A DNA stretch of 11,305 nucleotides, from assembly GCA_945947925.1 (NCBI GenBank), contig CAMEZU010000038.1:1-11305 (forward strand), given 5' to 3'. The notes below the pieces were generated by a model. It was not told the DNA's origin and searched no databases. It was given only the letters and a program-made list of their open reading frames with translations. This DNA comes from an uncultured Verrucomicrobiota bacterium. GTDB lineage: Bacteria; Verrucomicrobiota; Kiritimatiellia; RFP12; UBA1067. How positions within the stretch are numbered: the stretch's first letter is position 1; every line of letters starts with the position of its first letter. Of the stretch, positions 1 to 5,712 are shown piece after piece. A program made the position numbers and the translations under genes.

Positions 1-840
1 TACTACGACGCCGAAAGCGACCTCTACTACTACGGCTACCGCTACTACGCCCCCGGCCTCCACCGCTGGCTGACGAGGGATCCAATCGCCGAGGAAGGCG
101 GGGTTAATTTGTATGGGTTCTGTGAGAATGCATCAGTGTTCAAGTATGATTCAGACGGCTTGTTATCATATGTGATAGATGTCGGCGTTTCCAAGTTTTC
201 GGGAGATGTCTTTCTGGATCAGTCTCAGGAAAAATTCGAAGATCAGTTTGCGCTTTTAAAACAGGTGTTAGATTCTGTATATAAAATTCCAGACCAGGCA
301 TTTGATAATTCTCGAGAAAAAGGGCGTGTTAAATTCAATGGAACTCAGTTTACAGGTACTCGATTGGAGTTCGCTTCGAAAATCAAAAGAGAGCTTACAT
401 CACAATGGCTCTTTGCTAATTCTGCAGGATATAAGACAACGATGCGAAAGTTGCGTGATTTGAAAGAAAAAGCAATTGCAGAATATGATGTTGTAGCATT
501 GTTGGTGCATGGACGGATTTCAGAGATTGATGGTGAATATGTTGTGCAATCGAATTTTAACGGAGAGCGTAAGCCTACGTTGTCTGTTCGCGGCATAATA
601 GACAAAAAGATCGGAACAAATGTTGTCTATATTTCTTGTCGGCAGACGACTCGTCGGCAAGATGCCGCAGAGAATCGGGGAATTGAGAGCTATTGCATTG
701 ATTCGGTTGTGCGCGGGAATTCAACAGATACAGTGACTTATGAAAGAAATGGCCTTGTTAAGACTAAGATTACGGGATGCGATCTCGACATATATCCAAT
801 ACGTATTAGGAGAATGGTTGATGGTGCGATTGTCAATTAG
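1..840 (+). CDS. RHS-family protein, 3' part: RHS core end plus variable C-terminal effector-like domain
   Basis: The frame is open from the first base, so the 5' end of the gene is missing; 279 codons are seen. Residues 1-54 are the end of an RHS repeat-associated core: LYYYGYRYY, then RWLTRDPIAEEGG, NLYGF, and a closing DSDGL at 50-54 where many family members have DPxGL. In RHS proteins this core closes a shell and is followed by a variable, often toxic, C-terminal tip. Residues 55-279 are that tip. I do not recognise it by family. Its base composition falls sharply to about 37-38% GC in lines sampled by hand, against about 62% in the first 60 bases, which suggests a replaced or transferred tip. 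A hydrophobic strand ending in VHG (His170) and another ending in YISC (Cys213) lie 43 residues apart, reminiscent of a caspase/CHAT-type dyad; this is tentative. The next gene starts inside its last 20 bases. RHS identity is secure; tip activity is unknown. Confidence 0.9.
   Translation, partial: YYDAESDLYYYGYRYYAPGLHRWLTRDPIAEEGGVNLYGFCENASVFKYDSDGLLSYVIDVGVSKFSGDVFLDQSQEKFEDQFALLKQVLDSVYKIPDQAFDNSREKGRVKFNGTQFTGTRLEFASKIKRELTSQWLFANSAGYKTTMRKLRDLKEKAIAEYDVVALLVHGRISEIDGEYVVQSNFNGERKPTLSVRGIIDKKIGTNVVYISCRQTTRRQDAAENRGIESYCIDSVVRGNSTDTVTYERNGLVKTKITGCDLDIYPIRIRRMVDGAIVN
808..813 (+). promoter_or_regulatory. Ribosome binding site for the first lipoprotein gene
   Basis: AGGAGA lies 7 bases before ATG 821, inside the RHS coding end. 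It decides the start: the same frame has an earlier ATG at 740, but only the 821 start gives a short basic N-terminus followed directly by a hydrophobic signal segment. Confidence 0.7.
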
Positions 841-1888
841 GCTTATAACAAGCATGTTTGCATTAATTCTCTGTTTGGGGTGTTTTCAGTTGCCTTTGGA
901 GCAACGGGCGAAAGGTCCTTTTGATGCCGTATATGAATGGCATGACGATGTGATGAAAGTCACTGTCTTCAATATGTCTGACGAGGATTGCCTTATCAGG
1001 CGCCAGAATTTCTCCGTCCTTTGTTCAGGAGACGCTCAAGTTGAGAGGCGCATGGGAGATATCCTAAGGACGTCTGTTGTGCCCTTTTCCTCGGGTGTGT
1101 CGTCGGATGTCGATGTCGACTACTTGCCGTTTCCGGGCCGGATGTCTCGGCAATCTTCGGAGTCGCCTGCGGGCGCAACGGTTGAGATGAAGGCCCCTCG
1201 GACTGACGGCGATGTCGTTAGGGTTGAGGTCCGTGTCTGCGTGCTGCCGGTATCTTCGTTTGAGGGCGTGGGCTACTGCCAGGAATTGCATTTGCGTTCC
1301 AATGCGGCGCATGTGAATGTTGTGGCGAGGAAGAAAGGCTCTGAGGGAGTGAATGGTAGTCATGGTTGCGGTTCCACACGAAAGGGCGGGGCGGCGGACG
1401 ATTGTCTCGTTGACGCTTTCTATCGGCTTCGGGATGATGTTATGGAAATCGAAATCAGAAATGTTTCTGAACAAGAATATCTTGTGTTGATGCATGGTCG
1501 GTCGCCGTTGAGCGGCCTGCGCATCGAATACGAAGATGCAAGGGCGGGAGAAGCGCACCGGTTCTGGCAGATGCCGCAATGTCGCTCTGACGAGGAAGTG
1601 TGCTATCGCCCCATGGAGGGAGGTGAACCCAATGTCTGGTCGCCGTACAGTTCTGTGTTCAGTTCGGTGAAGTTGCCGTCGGAGGTCGGCCGGATCGTCG
1701 GCGTAGAGGCGTCCGTTTCGCTCCTGCCGCTTTCCAATCTGAAAGGTTTGGACTCTTGCAATCGACTCCTTGAACGGGTCCAGGAACAGACGGTCACGGT
1801 GCGGGCCAGTAAATCGGGCAAGTTCCTCCCGGGTGTGCAGTCTTACGGAATCAAAAAAGCTTCGGAGGATTGTGATGTTGATTTCTAG
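821..1888 (+). CDS. Predicted lipoprotein with two tandem copies of one domain; possible RHS immunity/accessory protein
   Basis: This 355-residue protein is of no family I recognise. The N-terminus has Arg3 and Arg7, a hydrophobic run, then LGC with Cys21, which suggests signal peptidase II processing, although the lipobox has Cys at -3 and is not ideal. The rest is two related halves. Copy 1 has FDAVYEWHDDVMKVTVFN at about 34-51 and VLPVSSFEGVGYC from 141. Copy 2 has VDAFYRLRDDVMEIEIRN at about 197-214 and LLPLSNLKGLDSC from 301. The interval between the two landmarks is nearly equal in both (about 107 and 104 residues), so this is an internal duplication, probably of beta-rich domains. The gene overlaps the RHS gene by 20 bases and the next gene by 14, so the three are probably co-transcribed and translationally coupled. 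Position right after an RHS tip suggests immunity or surface-accessory function, but nothing in the sequence proves it. Confidence 0.75.
   Translation: MVRLSIRLITSMFALILCLGCFQLPLEQRAKGPFDAVYEWHDDVMKVTVFNMSDEDCLIRRQNFSVLCSGDAQVERRMGDILRTSVVPFSSGVSSDVDVDYLPFPGRMSRQSSESPAGATVEMKAPRTDGDVVRVEVRVCVLPVSSFEGVGYCQELHLRSNAAHVNVVARKKGSEGVNGSHGCGSTRKGGAADDCLVDAFYRLRDDVMEIEIRNVSEQEYLVLMHGRSPLSGLRIEYEDARAGEAHRFWQMPQCRSDEEVCYRPMEGGEPNVWSPYSSVFSSVKLPSEVGRIVGVEASVSLLPLSNLKGLDSCNRLLERVQEQTVTVRASKSGKFLPGVQSYGIKKASEDCDVDF
920..1378 (+). repeat. Lipoprotein domain copy 1 (protein-level tandem repeat)
   Basis: Residues about 34-186 of the lipoprotein starting at 821. Landmarks are a D-A-x-Y...DDVM opening followed by alternating hydrophobic residues, and a late LPVS-x(6)-C motif. 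Edges are approximate. Confidence 0.65.
1409..1855 (+). repeat. Lipoprotein domain copy 2 (protein-level tandem repeat)
   Basis: Residues about 197-345 of the same protein. It shares the opening D-A-x-Y...DDVM-x-I/V and the late LPLS-x(6)-C motif with copy 1 at nearly the same spacing, though overall identity looks modest. The duplication therefore looks old rather than recent. Confidence 0.65.
1864..1868 (+). promoter_or_regulatory. Ribosome binding site for the second lipoprotein gene
   Basis: GGAGG lies 6 bases before ATG 1875, inside the 3' end of the previous gene. It supports this start over the longer in-frame extension upstream, which would place a charged tail before the signal segment. 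Confidence 0.7.
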
Positions 1889-2429
1889 CGTTAAAGAGCT
1901 TGCCAAAGGCCTTGTGGTCCTGGTCGTGTTTCCCTCTGTCGGATGCCGATACGCGGGGGATGTTTCTCGGGGGTTGCCTTCTCGAGAGGTTGGCTCCGTG
2001 ATGCTACAGGCGAGTGCCGTACGCTCTGATAAGGGAATTAAGGTGTCCGTGGTCAATGTCGGAGAAGAGGATGTTGTTGTGCTGGAGCCGATTCTTCATT
2101 CCCCATATTGTGTCGAACCGGTCCAGCCTCCTGCTGATCCGGATACATTTGTGTTGATCGGCGGATCGTGGGCGTCGGATGTGTTTCGGGTTCCTGATGC
2201 GGAGCGCTATATTGTGCTTAGGCCACAAAAGAATGCGCCTGAACCGCTGGTAGACCGATTCGTCCAATGCCTGCCCGTCCGAACCAGGCGACAGGACATG
2301 GCGAGCCTTGAGATTGAACTCGAAGTTATGCCATGGAGTGAGATGAGGCTCTCCCAGGATGGGAATAGACTTCGTTGGGGTTTAAAGCGAATTCAGATAC
2401 CAGTAGATATAACTGAATTGGATCGATAA
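1875..2429 (+). CDS. Predicted lipoprotein, single-domain relative of the preceding protein
   Basis: This is a 184-residue protein. Start ATG 1875 follows a good GGAGG and overlaps the previous stop by 14 bases, which suggests translational coupling. Residues 1-24 form a signal segment with Lys7 and Lys11, a valine-rich hydrophobic core, and SVGC at the end (Cys24 would be the lipidated residue). The mature part resembles one domain of the neighbour: an early IKVSVVNVGEEDVVVLE stretch parallels the DDVM...N-x-S strand pair, and a late ELEVMPWSEM segment (Met152-Pro153) followed by a basic beta-like tail occupies the place of LPVS/LPLS. With the neighbour this makes three related domains in two genes. 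I do not recognise a named family. An immunity or accessory role for the RHS tip is inferred from position only. A separate surface lipoprotein of unrelated function is the main alternative. Confidence 0.7.
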   Translation: MLISSVKELAKGLVVLVVFPSVGCRYAGDVSRGLPSREVGSVMLQASAVRSDKGIKVSVVNVGEEDVVVLEPILHSPYCVEPVQPPADPDTFVLIGGSWASDVFRVPDAERYIVLRPQKNAPEPLVDRFVQCLPVRTRRQDMASLEIELEVMPWSEMRLSQDGNRLRWGLKRIQIPVDITELDR

Positions 2430-2431
2430 AT

Positions 2432-2563
2432 ATGAAACGCTATAGTCAGATTCTGTTCTATTCGGTCGTCGCGCTCTGGGGGTTTGTCCTTCTGGAACTG
2501 ATCGTGCGTTATCCTTGCAATCATGGGCCGGATTCTCGTGACATGATACCGTGGTTTGTGTGA
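2432..2563 (+). CDS. Small 43-residue single-membrane-span protein
   Basis: ATG 2432 begins two bases after the TAA of the second lipoprotein gene, so it could be translated by coupling; there is only a weak GGA at 2420-2422 as a ribosome site. The product starts MKRYSQ, continues into a strongly hydrophobic segment (about residues 7-25, ILFYSVVALWGFVLLELIV) and ends in a short polar tail with one Cys and PWFV at the C-terminus. It could be a genuine membrane miniprotein of the RHS tip operon, or the remnant N-terminus of a longer gene lost by truncation. No recognised family. The tight spacing and clean hydrophobic segment are the reasons to list it. Confidence 0.4.
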   Translation: MKRYSQILFYSVVALWGFVLLELIVRYPCNHGPDSRDMIPWFV

Positions 2564-2769
2564 GTGCCCGAACTGCACGGCCGTACCAAGGATTGTACGT
2601 GGCGTCTGTTGTGATTTGGTGGCAGTTCATCGCTATTGAAGAATCGTTACCATGAAGACTACTTGCAGGCTTCTCGTACGTGCTGATAAGGATGTCATCG
2701 GCGCCTGCGCCGGAGATTCCGCTGGAATGGTGATACCCCAAACATCTCAAACACCTAAGCATCAAAAGA
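2564..2769. other. Intergenic stretch between the RHS locus and pgi
   Basis: About 200 bases without a convincing gene. It includes a short GC-rich dyad (CGGCGC-CT-GCGCCG, 2699-2712) that could form a 5-6 bp hairpin, but no T tract follows, so I do not call a terminator. A 41-codon open frame (2652-2777) lacks a ribosome site and runs into the promoter, so it is not called. Confidence 0.5.
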
Positions 2770-2778
2770 TGCTATAAT
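2770..2778 (+). promoter_or_regulatory. Extended -10 promoter for pgi
   Basis: TGC-TATAAT is a consensus -10 hexamer (2773-2778) with the upstream TG of an extended -10. No clear -35 lies 17 bases upstream, as is common for extended -10 promoters. Transcription would begin near 2785, giving a leader of about 35 bases with AAGGA (2806-2810) 8 bases before the pgi ATG. Confidence 0.6.
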
Positions 2779-2818
2779 ACGCAAATCATTTCTGAAACCG
2801 CCTAAAAGGAAAAAGACG

Positions 2819-4456
2819 ATGGATGCTCAGGCCTGGGAAAAGATCGACGAACTCATTGACAAGAATGCGACGAAGACGATCAAGGATCTCTTCGCGGAAG
2901 ATCCGGCGCGCGCGCAGACGTTTTCGCTCGAGGCGGCTGGCTGGTTCCTCGACTACTCCAAGAACCGCATCGACAAGCCGATGATGAAGGCCCTCGTGAA
3001 GCTCGCCGAGAAGGCGAACCTCAAGGAAGAGATCGAGAAGATGTTCACCGGCAAGAAGATCAACGCGACGGAAGGCCGTGCCGTTCTCCACACCGCGCTC
3101 CGCAACCTCGACAAGAACGACAAGGTGAAGGTCGACGGCAAGGACGTCCTCAAGGACGTGCGCAAGGTCCTCGACCAGATGGGCGACTTCTCCGACGCCG
3201 TGCGCCGCGGCCAGTGGAAGGGCTTCGCCGGCAAGCGCATCAAGAACGTCGTCAACATCGGCATCGGCGGCTCCGACCTCGGTCCCGTCATGGCGAACAT
3301 CGCGCTCACGCCCTACACGAAGCGCAACATGAAGTTCTTCTTCGTCTCCAACGTCGACTCGACGCACCTCGCCGAGACGCTCCGCGCGGTGAAGGCGAAC
3401 GAGACCTTGTTCATCATCGCGTCCAAGACCTTCACGACGCAGGAGACGATGTCCAACGCGCTTGCGGCGAAGGAGTGGTTCCTCGCCGAGGCCAAGAAGG
3501 CGGGCCTCAAGAAGGCCGACGCCGAGGCTGCGGTCGCCAAGCACTTCGTCGCCGTCTCCACGGCCGCGAAGGAAGTCGCCGCGTTCGGCATCGACACGAA
3601 GAACATGTTCGTCTTCTGGGACTGGGTCGGCGGCCGCTACTCGCTCCCGTCCGCGATCGGCCTCTCGCTCATGATCGCGATCGGCCGCAACAACTACAAG
3701 AAGCTCCTCAAGGGCTACAACAAGATGGACCGTCACTTCCGCACGGCCCGCTTCGAGCGCAACATGCCGGTCATCCTCGCGCTCCTCGGCATCCTCTACC
3801 ACAACGGCTACGGCGCCGAATCCTACTGCGTCCTCCCGTACGACCAGTACCTCTCGCGCTTCCCGGCCTATCTCCAGCAGATGGACATGGAGTCGAACGG
3901 CAAGTGCGTCGACAAGCAGGGCAATCCGGTCGACTACACGACGGGTCCGATCGAGTGGGGCGAGCCCGGCACGAACGGCCAGCACTCGTTCTACCAGCTC
4001 ATCCACCAGGGCACGCACCTCATCCCGTGCGACTTCATCGGCTGCTCGAAGACGCACAACCCGATCGGCGACCTCCACGACAAGCTGATGGCGAACCTCT
4101 TCGCGCAGACCGAGGCGCTCGCGTTCGGCAAGACGGCCGACGAGTGCCGCAAGGAAGGCGTCGAGGAGAAGCTCGTCCCGTTCAAGACCTTCGAAGGCAA
4201 TAAGCCGACGAACACGCTCCTCTGCGACCAGCTCACGCCCGAGACCCTCGGCGCGCTCGTCGCCCTGTACGAGCACAAGGTCTTCGTCCAGGGCGTCATC
4301 TGGAACGTCTACAGCTACGACCAGTGGGGCGTGCAGCTCGGCAAGGTGCTCGCGAAGGGCGTCCTCTCCGACCTCACGGCGAAGAAGCCGTCGCTGAAGC
4401 ACGACGCCTCCACCAACCAGCTCATCGCCCGCTATCGCAAGGCGGTTGGACGGTAA
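2819..4456 (+). CDS. pgi: Glucose-6-phosphate isomerase
   Basis: This cytoplasmic enzyme interconverts glucose 6-phosphate and fructose 6-phosphate in glycolysis and gluconeogenesis. The 545 residues match the long bacterial form (E. coli is 549). Visible landmarks: GIGGSDLGP from 148; the phosphate-binding SKTFTT at 202-207; the first family signature WVGGRYSLPSAIG with Arg273; GEPGTNGQHSFYQLIHQG with catalytic Glu382; THNP with catalytic His413; and the second signature SYDQWGVQLGK with catalytic Lys509. One oddity is Gln506 where the signature normally has Glu (GVE-x-x-K). Catalytic residues are otherwise complete, so activity is expected. Codons end overwhelmingly in C or G (CTC, ATC, AAG, GAC), typical of a well-expressed housekeeping gene in a GC-rich genome. 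The start has AAGGA 8 bases upstream. The next gene begins on the base after its stop, so the two probably share a transcript. Confidence 0.97.
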   Translation: MDAQAWEKIDELIDKNATKTIKDLFAEDPARAQTFSLEAAGWFLDYSKNRIDKPMMKALVKLAEKANLKEEIEKMFTGKKINATEGRAVLHTALRNLDKNDKVKVDGKDVLKDVRKVLDQMGDFSDAVRRGQWKGFAGKRIKNVVNIGIGGSDLGPVMANIALTPYTKRNMKFFFVSNVDSTHLAETLRAVKANETLFIIASKTFTTQETMSNALAAKEWFLAEAKKAGLKKADAEAAVAKHFVAVSTAAKEVAAFGIDTKNMFVFWDWVGGRYSLPSAIGLSLMIAIGRNNYKKLLKGYNKMDRHFRTARFERNMPVILALLGILYHNGYGAESYCVLPYDQYLSRFPAYLQQMDMESNGKCVDKQGNPVDYTTGPIEWGEPGTNGQHSFYQLIHQGTHLIPCDFIGCSKTHNPIGDLHDKLMANLFAQTEALAFGKTADECRKEGVEEKLVPFKTFEGNKPTNTLLCDQLTPETLGALVALYEHKVFVQGVIWNVYSYDQWGVQLGKVLAKGVLSDLTAKKPSLKHDASTNQLIARYRKAVGR

Positions 4457-5608
4457 GTGGACAAGGTCCTTTTCTTCACCGATTCGCATACGGACGCACA
4501 CGCCCGCATCTACGCAGGCGTGTGCGAACGCGCGAGGTCCTTCGGTTGGCATGTCGCGGAGATCGAGTACGCGCGCACGGACCGATCGGCCGAGGACTTT
4601 ATCCGCCTCTGGCGTCCGATCGGCGTCGTCGTCGAGTGCAGCAACCTGGCCGAGGACCTGAACACGAAGGCCTATTCGTCCGTCCCCGCCGTGTATGTCG
4701 ATCCATCGCGTCTGCCGGCGGGAGAGACGGTGGCATCGGTGCGGCAGGATCCTTTGTCCGTCGCACAACTGGCTTTTGACGAGCTTGTCGGACTCTCCCC
4801 TGCGTCGTTCGCGTACCTGGACTGGGTCTCCGGAACGCAATGCGCATGGTCTCGCGAGCGCGGACAGGCGTTCGCCGCGCTGGTGGCTTCGAGCGGGAAG
4901 CCGTTCTTCCGTTTCGGCGGCGAATGGAGCCGGGCGGACATGGTCGTTTCGCAGCATCGGATCGCCGACTGGCTCAAGACGTTGCCGCGTCCGTGCGGAC
5001 TCCTGGCCGCCAATGACGTGACCGCCGAGCTCGCCCTGTCCGCGGCCGAACTCGCCGGGATCTCCGTGCCGGCCGAACTGGCGGTCGTGGGTGTGGACAA
5101 CGATCGCCTGCGTTGTGAGAACACATCGCCGTCGCTGACCTCCATCGAGCCAGACTACGCCGAGGCGGGGCGGCTGGCGGCCGACTTGCTCAAGGAGAGA
5201 TTGGACGATCCCGGGGCCGGCCTGAGACAGGTCGTCTTCGCGCCTGACTGCCTGGTGCGCCGCGGTTCGACCCGTGCGCTCCGTGATGCGGGCGTGGGCA
5301 TCTGCGAGGCCGTCGAGCGGATCCGCCGGGAGGCCTGTTTCGGGCTGACGCCGGCCGACGTCCTCCGTGACATCCCCTGTTCCCGCCGACTGGCCGAGCA
5401 GCGGTTCCGGCAGGCGACGGGGCGTTCGATCGGTGAGGAAATCGTCGAGGCGCGCTTCGCCCGCGTTTTCGAGCTGCTGCGCAATCCGACCTATCCGATC
5501 GGACAGATCGTCTCCGAAAGCGGCTGGGAGTCGGAGTCGTATCTCAAGCGGGCCTTCAAGAAGCGCACCGGACTTTCCATGCGCGAGTGGCGTCAGCAGA
5601 AAGCCTGA
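4457..5608 (+). CDS. XylR-type transcriptional regulator (sugar-binding-protein-like sensor + AraC helix-turn-helix)
   Basis: This 383-residue cytoplasmic regulator starts with GTG directly after the pgi stop (TAA|GTG, zero gap). The start is supported because the first Rossmann-like strand (KVLFFTD) begins at residue 3; no strong ribosome site is seen, so coupling to pgi translation is likely. Residues about 1-270 are a periplasmic-binding-protein/LacI-like ligand domain, with AANDVTAELALSAAELAG around Asn186-Asp187 and VVGVDND at 210-216 followed by a SPSLTSIEPDY segment, typical of XylR. Residues about 285-383 are an AraC-type DNA-binding domain with two helix-turn-helices (near 296-322 and 345-380, SYLKRAFKKRTGLSMREWR). 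Such proteins bind a sugar and usually activate transport or catabolic genes. The ligand cannot be read from sequence. Possible targets are its own operon and the promoter just downstream at 5648, which has a dyad beside it. Confidence 0.92.
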   Translation: MDKVLFFTDSHTDAHARIYAGVCERARSFGWHVAEIEYARTDRSAEDFIRLWRPIGVVVECSNLAEDLNTKAYSSVPAVYVDPSRLPAGETVASVRQDPLSVAQLAFDELVGLSPASFAYLDWVSGTQCAWSRERGQAFAALVASSGKPFFRFGGEWSRADMVVSQHRIADWLKTLPRPCGLLAANDVTAELALSAAELAGISVPAELAVVGVDNDRLRCENTSPSLTSIEPDYAEAGRLAADLLKERLDDPGAGLRQVVFAPDCLVRRGSTRALRDAGVGICEAVERIRREACFGLTPADVLRDIPCSRRLAEQRFRQATGRSIGEEIVEARFARVFELLRNPTYPIGQIVSESGWESESYLKRAFKKRTGLSMREWRQQKA

Positions 5609-5609
5609 T

Positions 5610-5640
5610 CTGCGCAACAGGACATCTTTTTCTTGCGCAG
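5610..5640. promoter_or_regulatory. Perfect 8-bp inverted repeat, candidate operator upstream of the SGNH/M60 promoter
   Basis: CTGCGCAA (5610-5617) and TTGCGCAG (5633-5640) are exact reverse complements separated by 15 bases. The right arm is followed at once by another TTGCG (5641-5645), giving a short direct repeat as well. The element begins 2 bases after the regulator's stop and ends 7 bases before the -35 box, where an activator would be expected to bind. The alternative is a transcript-end hairpin, but the T-rich part lies in the loop, not after the stem. Confidence 0.45.
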
Positions 5641-5647
5641 TTGCGTC

Positions 5648-5676
5648 TTGCCATAGGTCGCTCTGTGTGCTAGAAT
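5648..5676 (+). promoter_or_regulatory. Sigma-70-type promoter for the SGNH hydrolase operon
   Basis: TTGCCA (5648-5653) and TAGAAT (5671-5676) are separated by the ideal 17 bases; TG at 5668-5669 adds an extended -10. Each box has one mismatch to consensus. Transcription would start near 5683, followed by GGAGG (5702-5706) 6 bases before ATG 5713. Confidence 0.7.
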
Positions 5677-5712
5677 GGCGGCAAAGGTAAAGTGACTTAG
5701 CGGAGGAAGACG

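Noticed and set aside
2699..2712. GC-rich dyad as an intrinsic terminator for the RHS operon
   Set aside because: Stem is only 5-6 bp and no T tract follows on either strand.
2652..2777. 41-codon open frame before pgi
   Set aside because: No ribosome binding site, no recognisable feature in the peptide, and its stop codon lies inside the pgi -10 box.
3214..4203. Second + strand open frame of 329 codons inside pgi
   Set aside because: It is an out-of-frame reading of pgi, rich in Arg, Gln, His and Pro, with no recognisable domain.
2786..5617. 943-codon open frame on the - strand across pgi and the regulator
   Set aside because: It is antisense to two clear genes, its product is a low-complexity Arg/Leu/Val/Glu/Asp mixture with no motifs, and it is explained by C/G-ending codons of the + strand genes.
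5610..5640. Dyad after the regulator as an intrinsic terminator
   Set aside because: The T run lies in the 15-base loop and the stem is followed by TTGCGTC, so an operator reading fits better, though a weak transcript-end role is not excluded.
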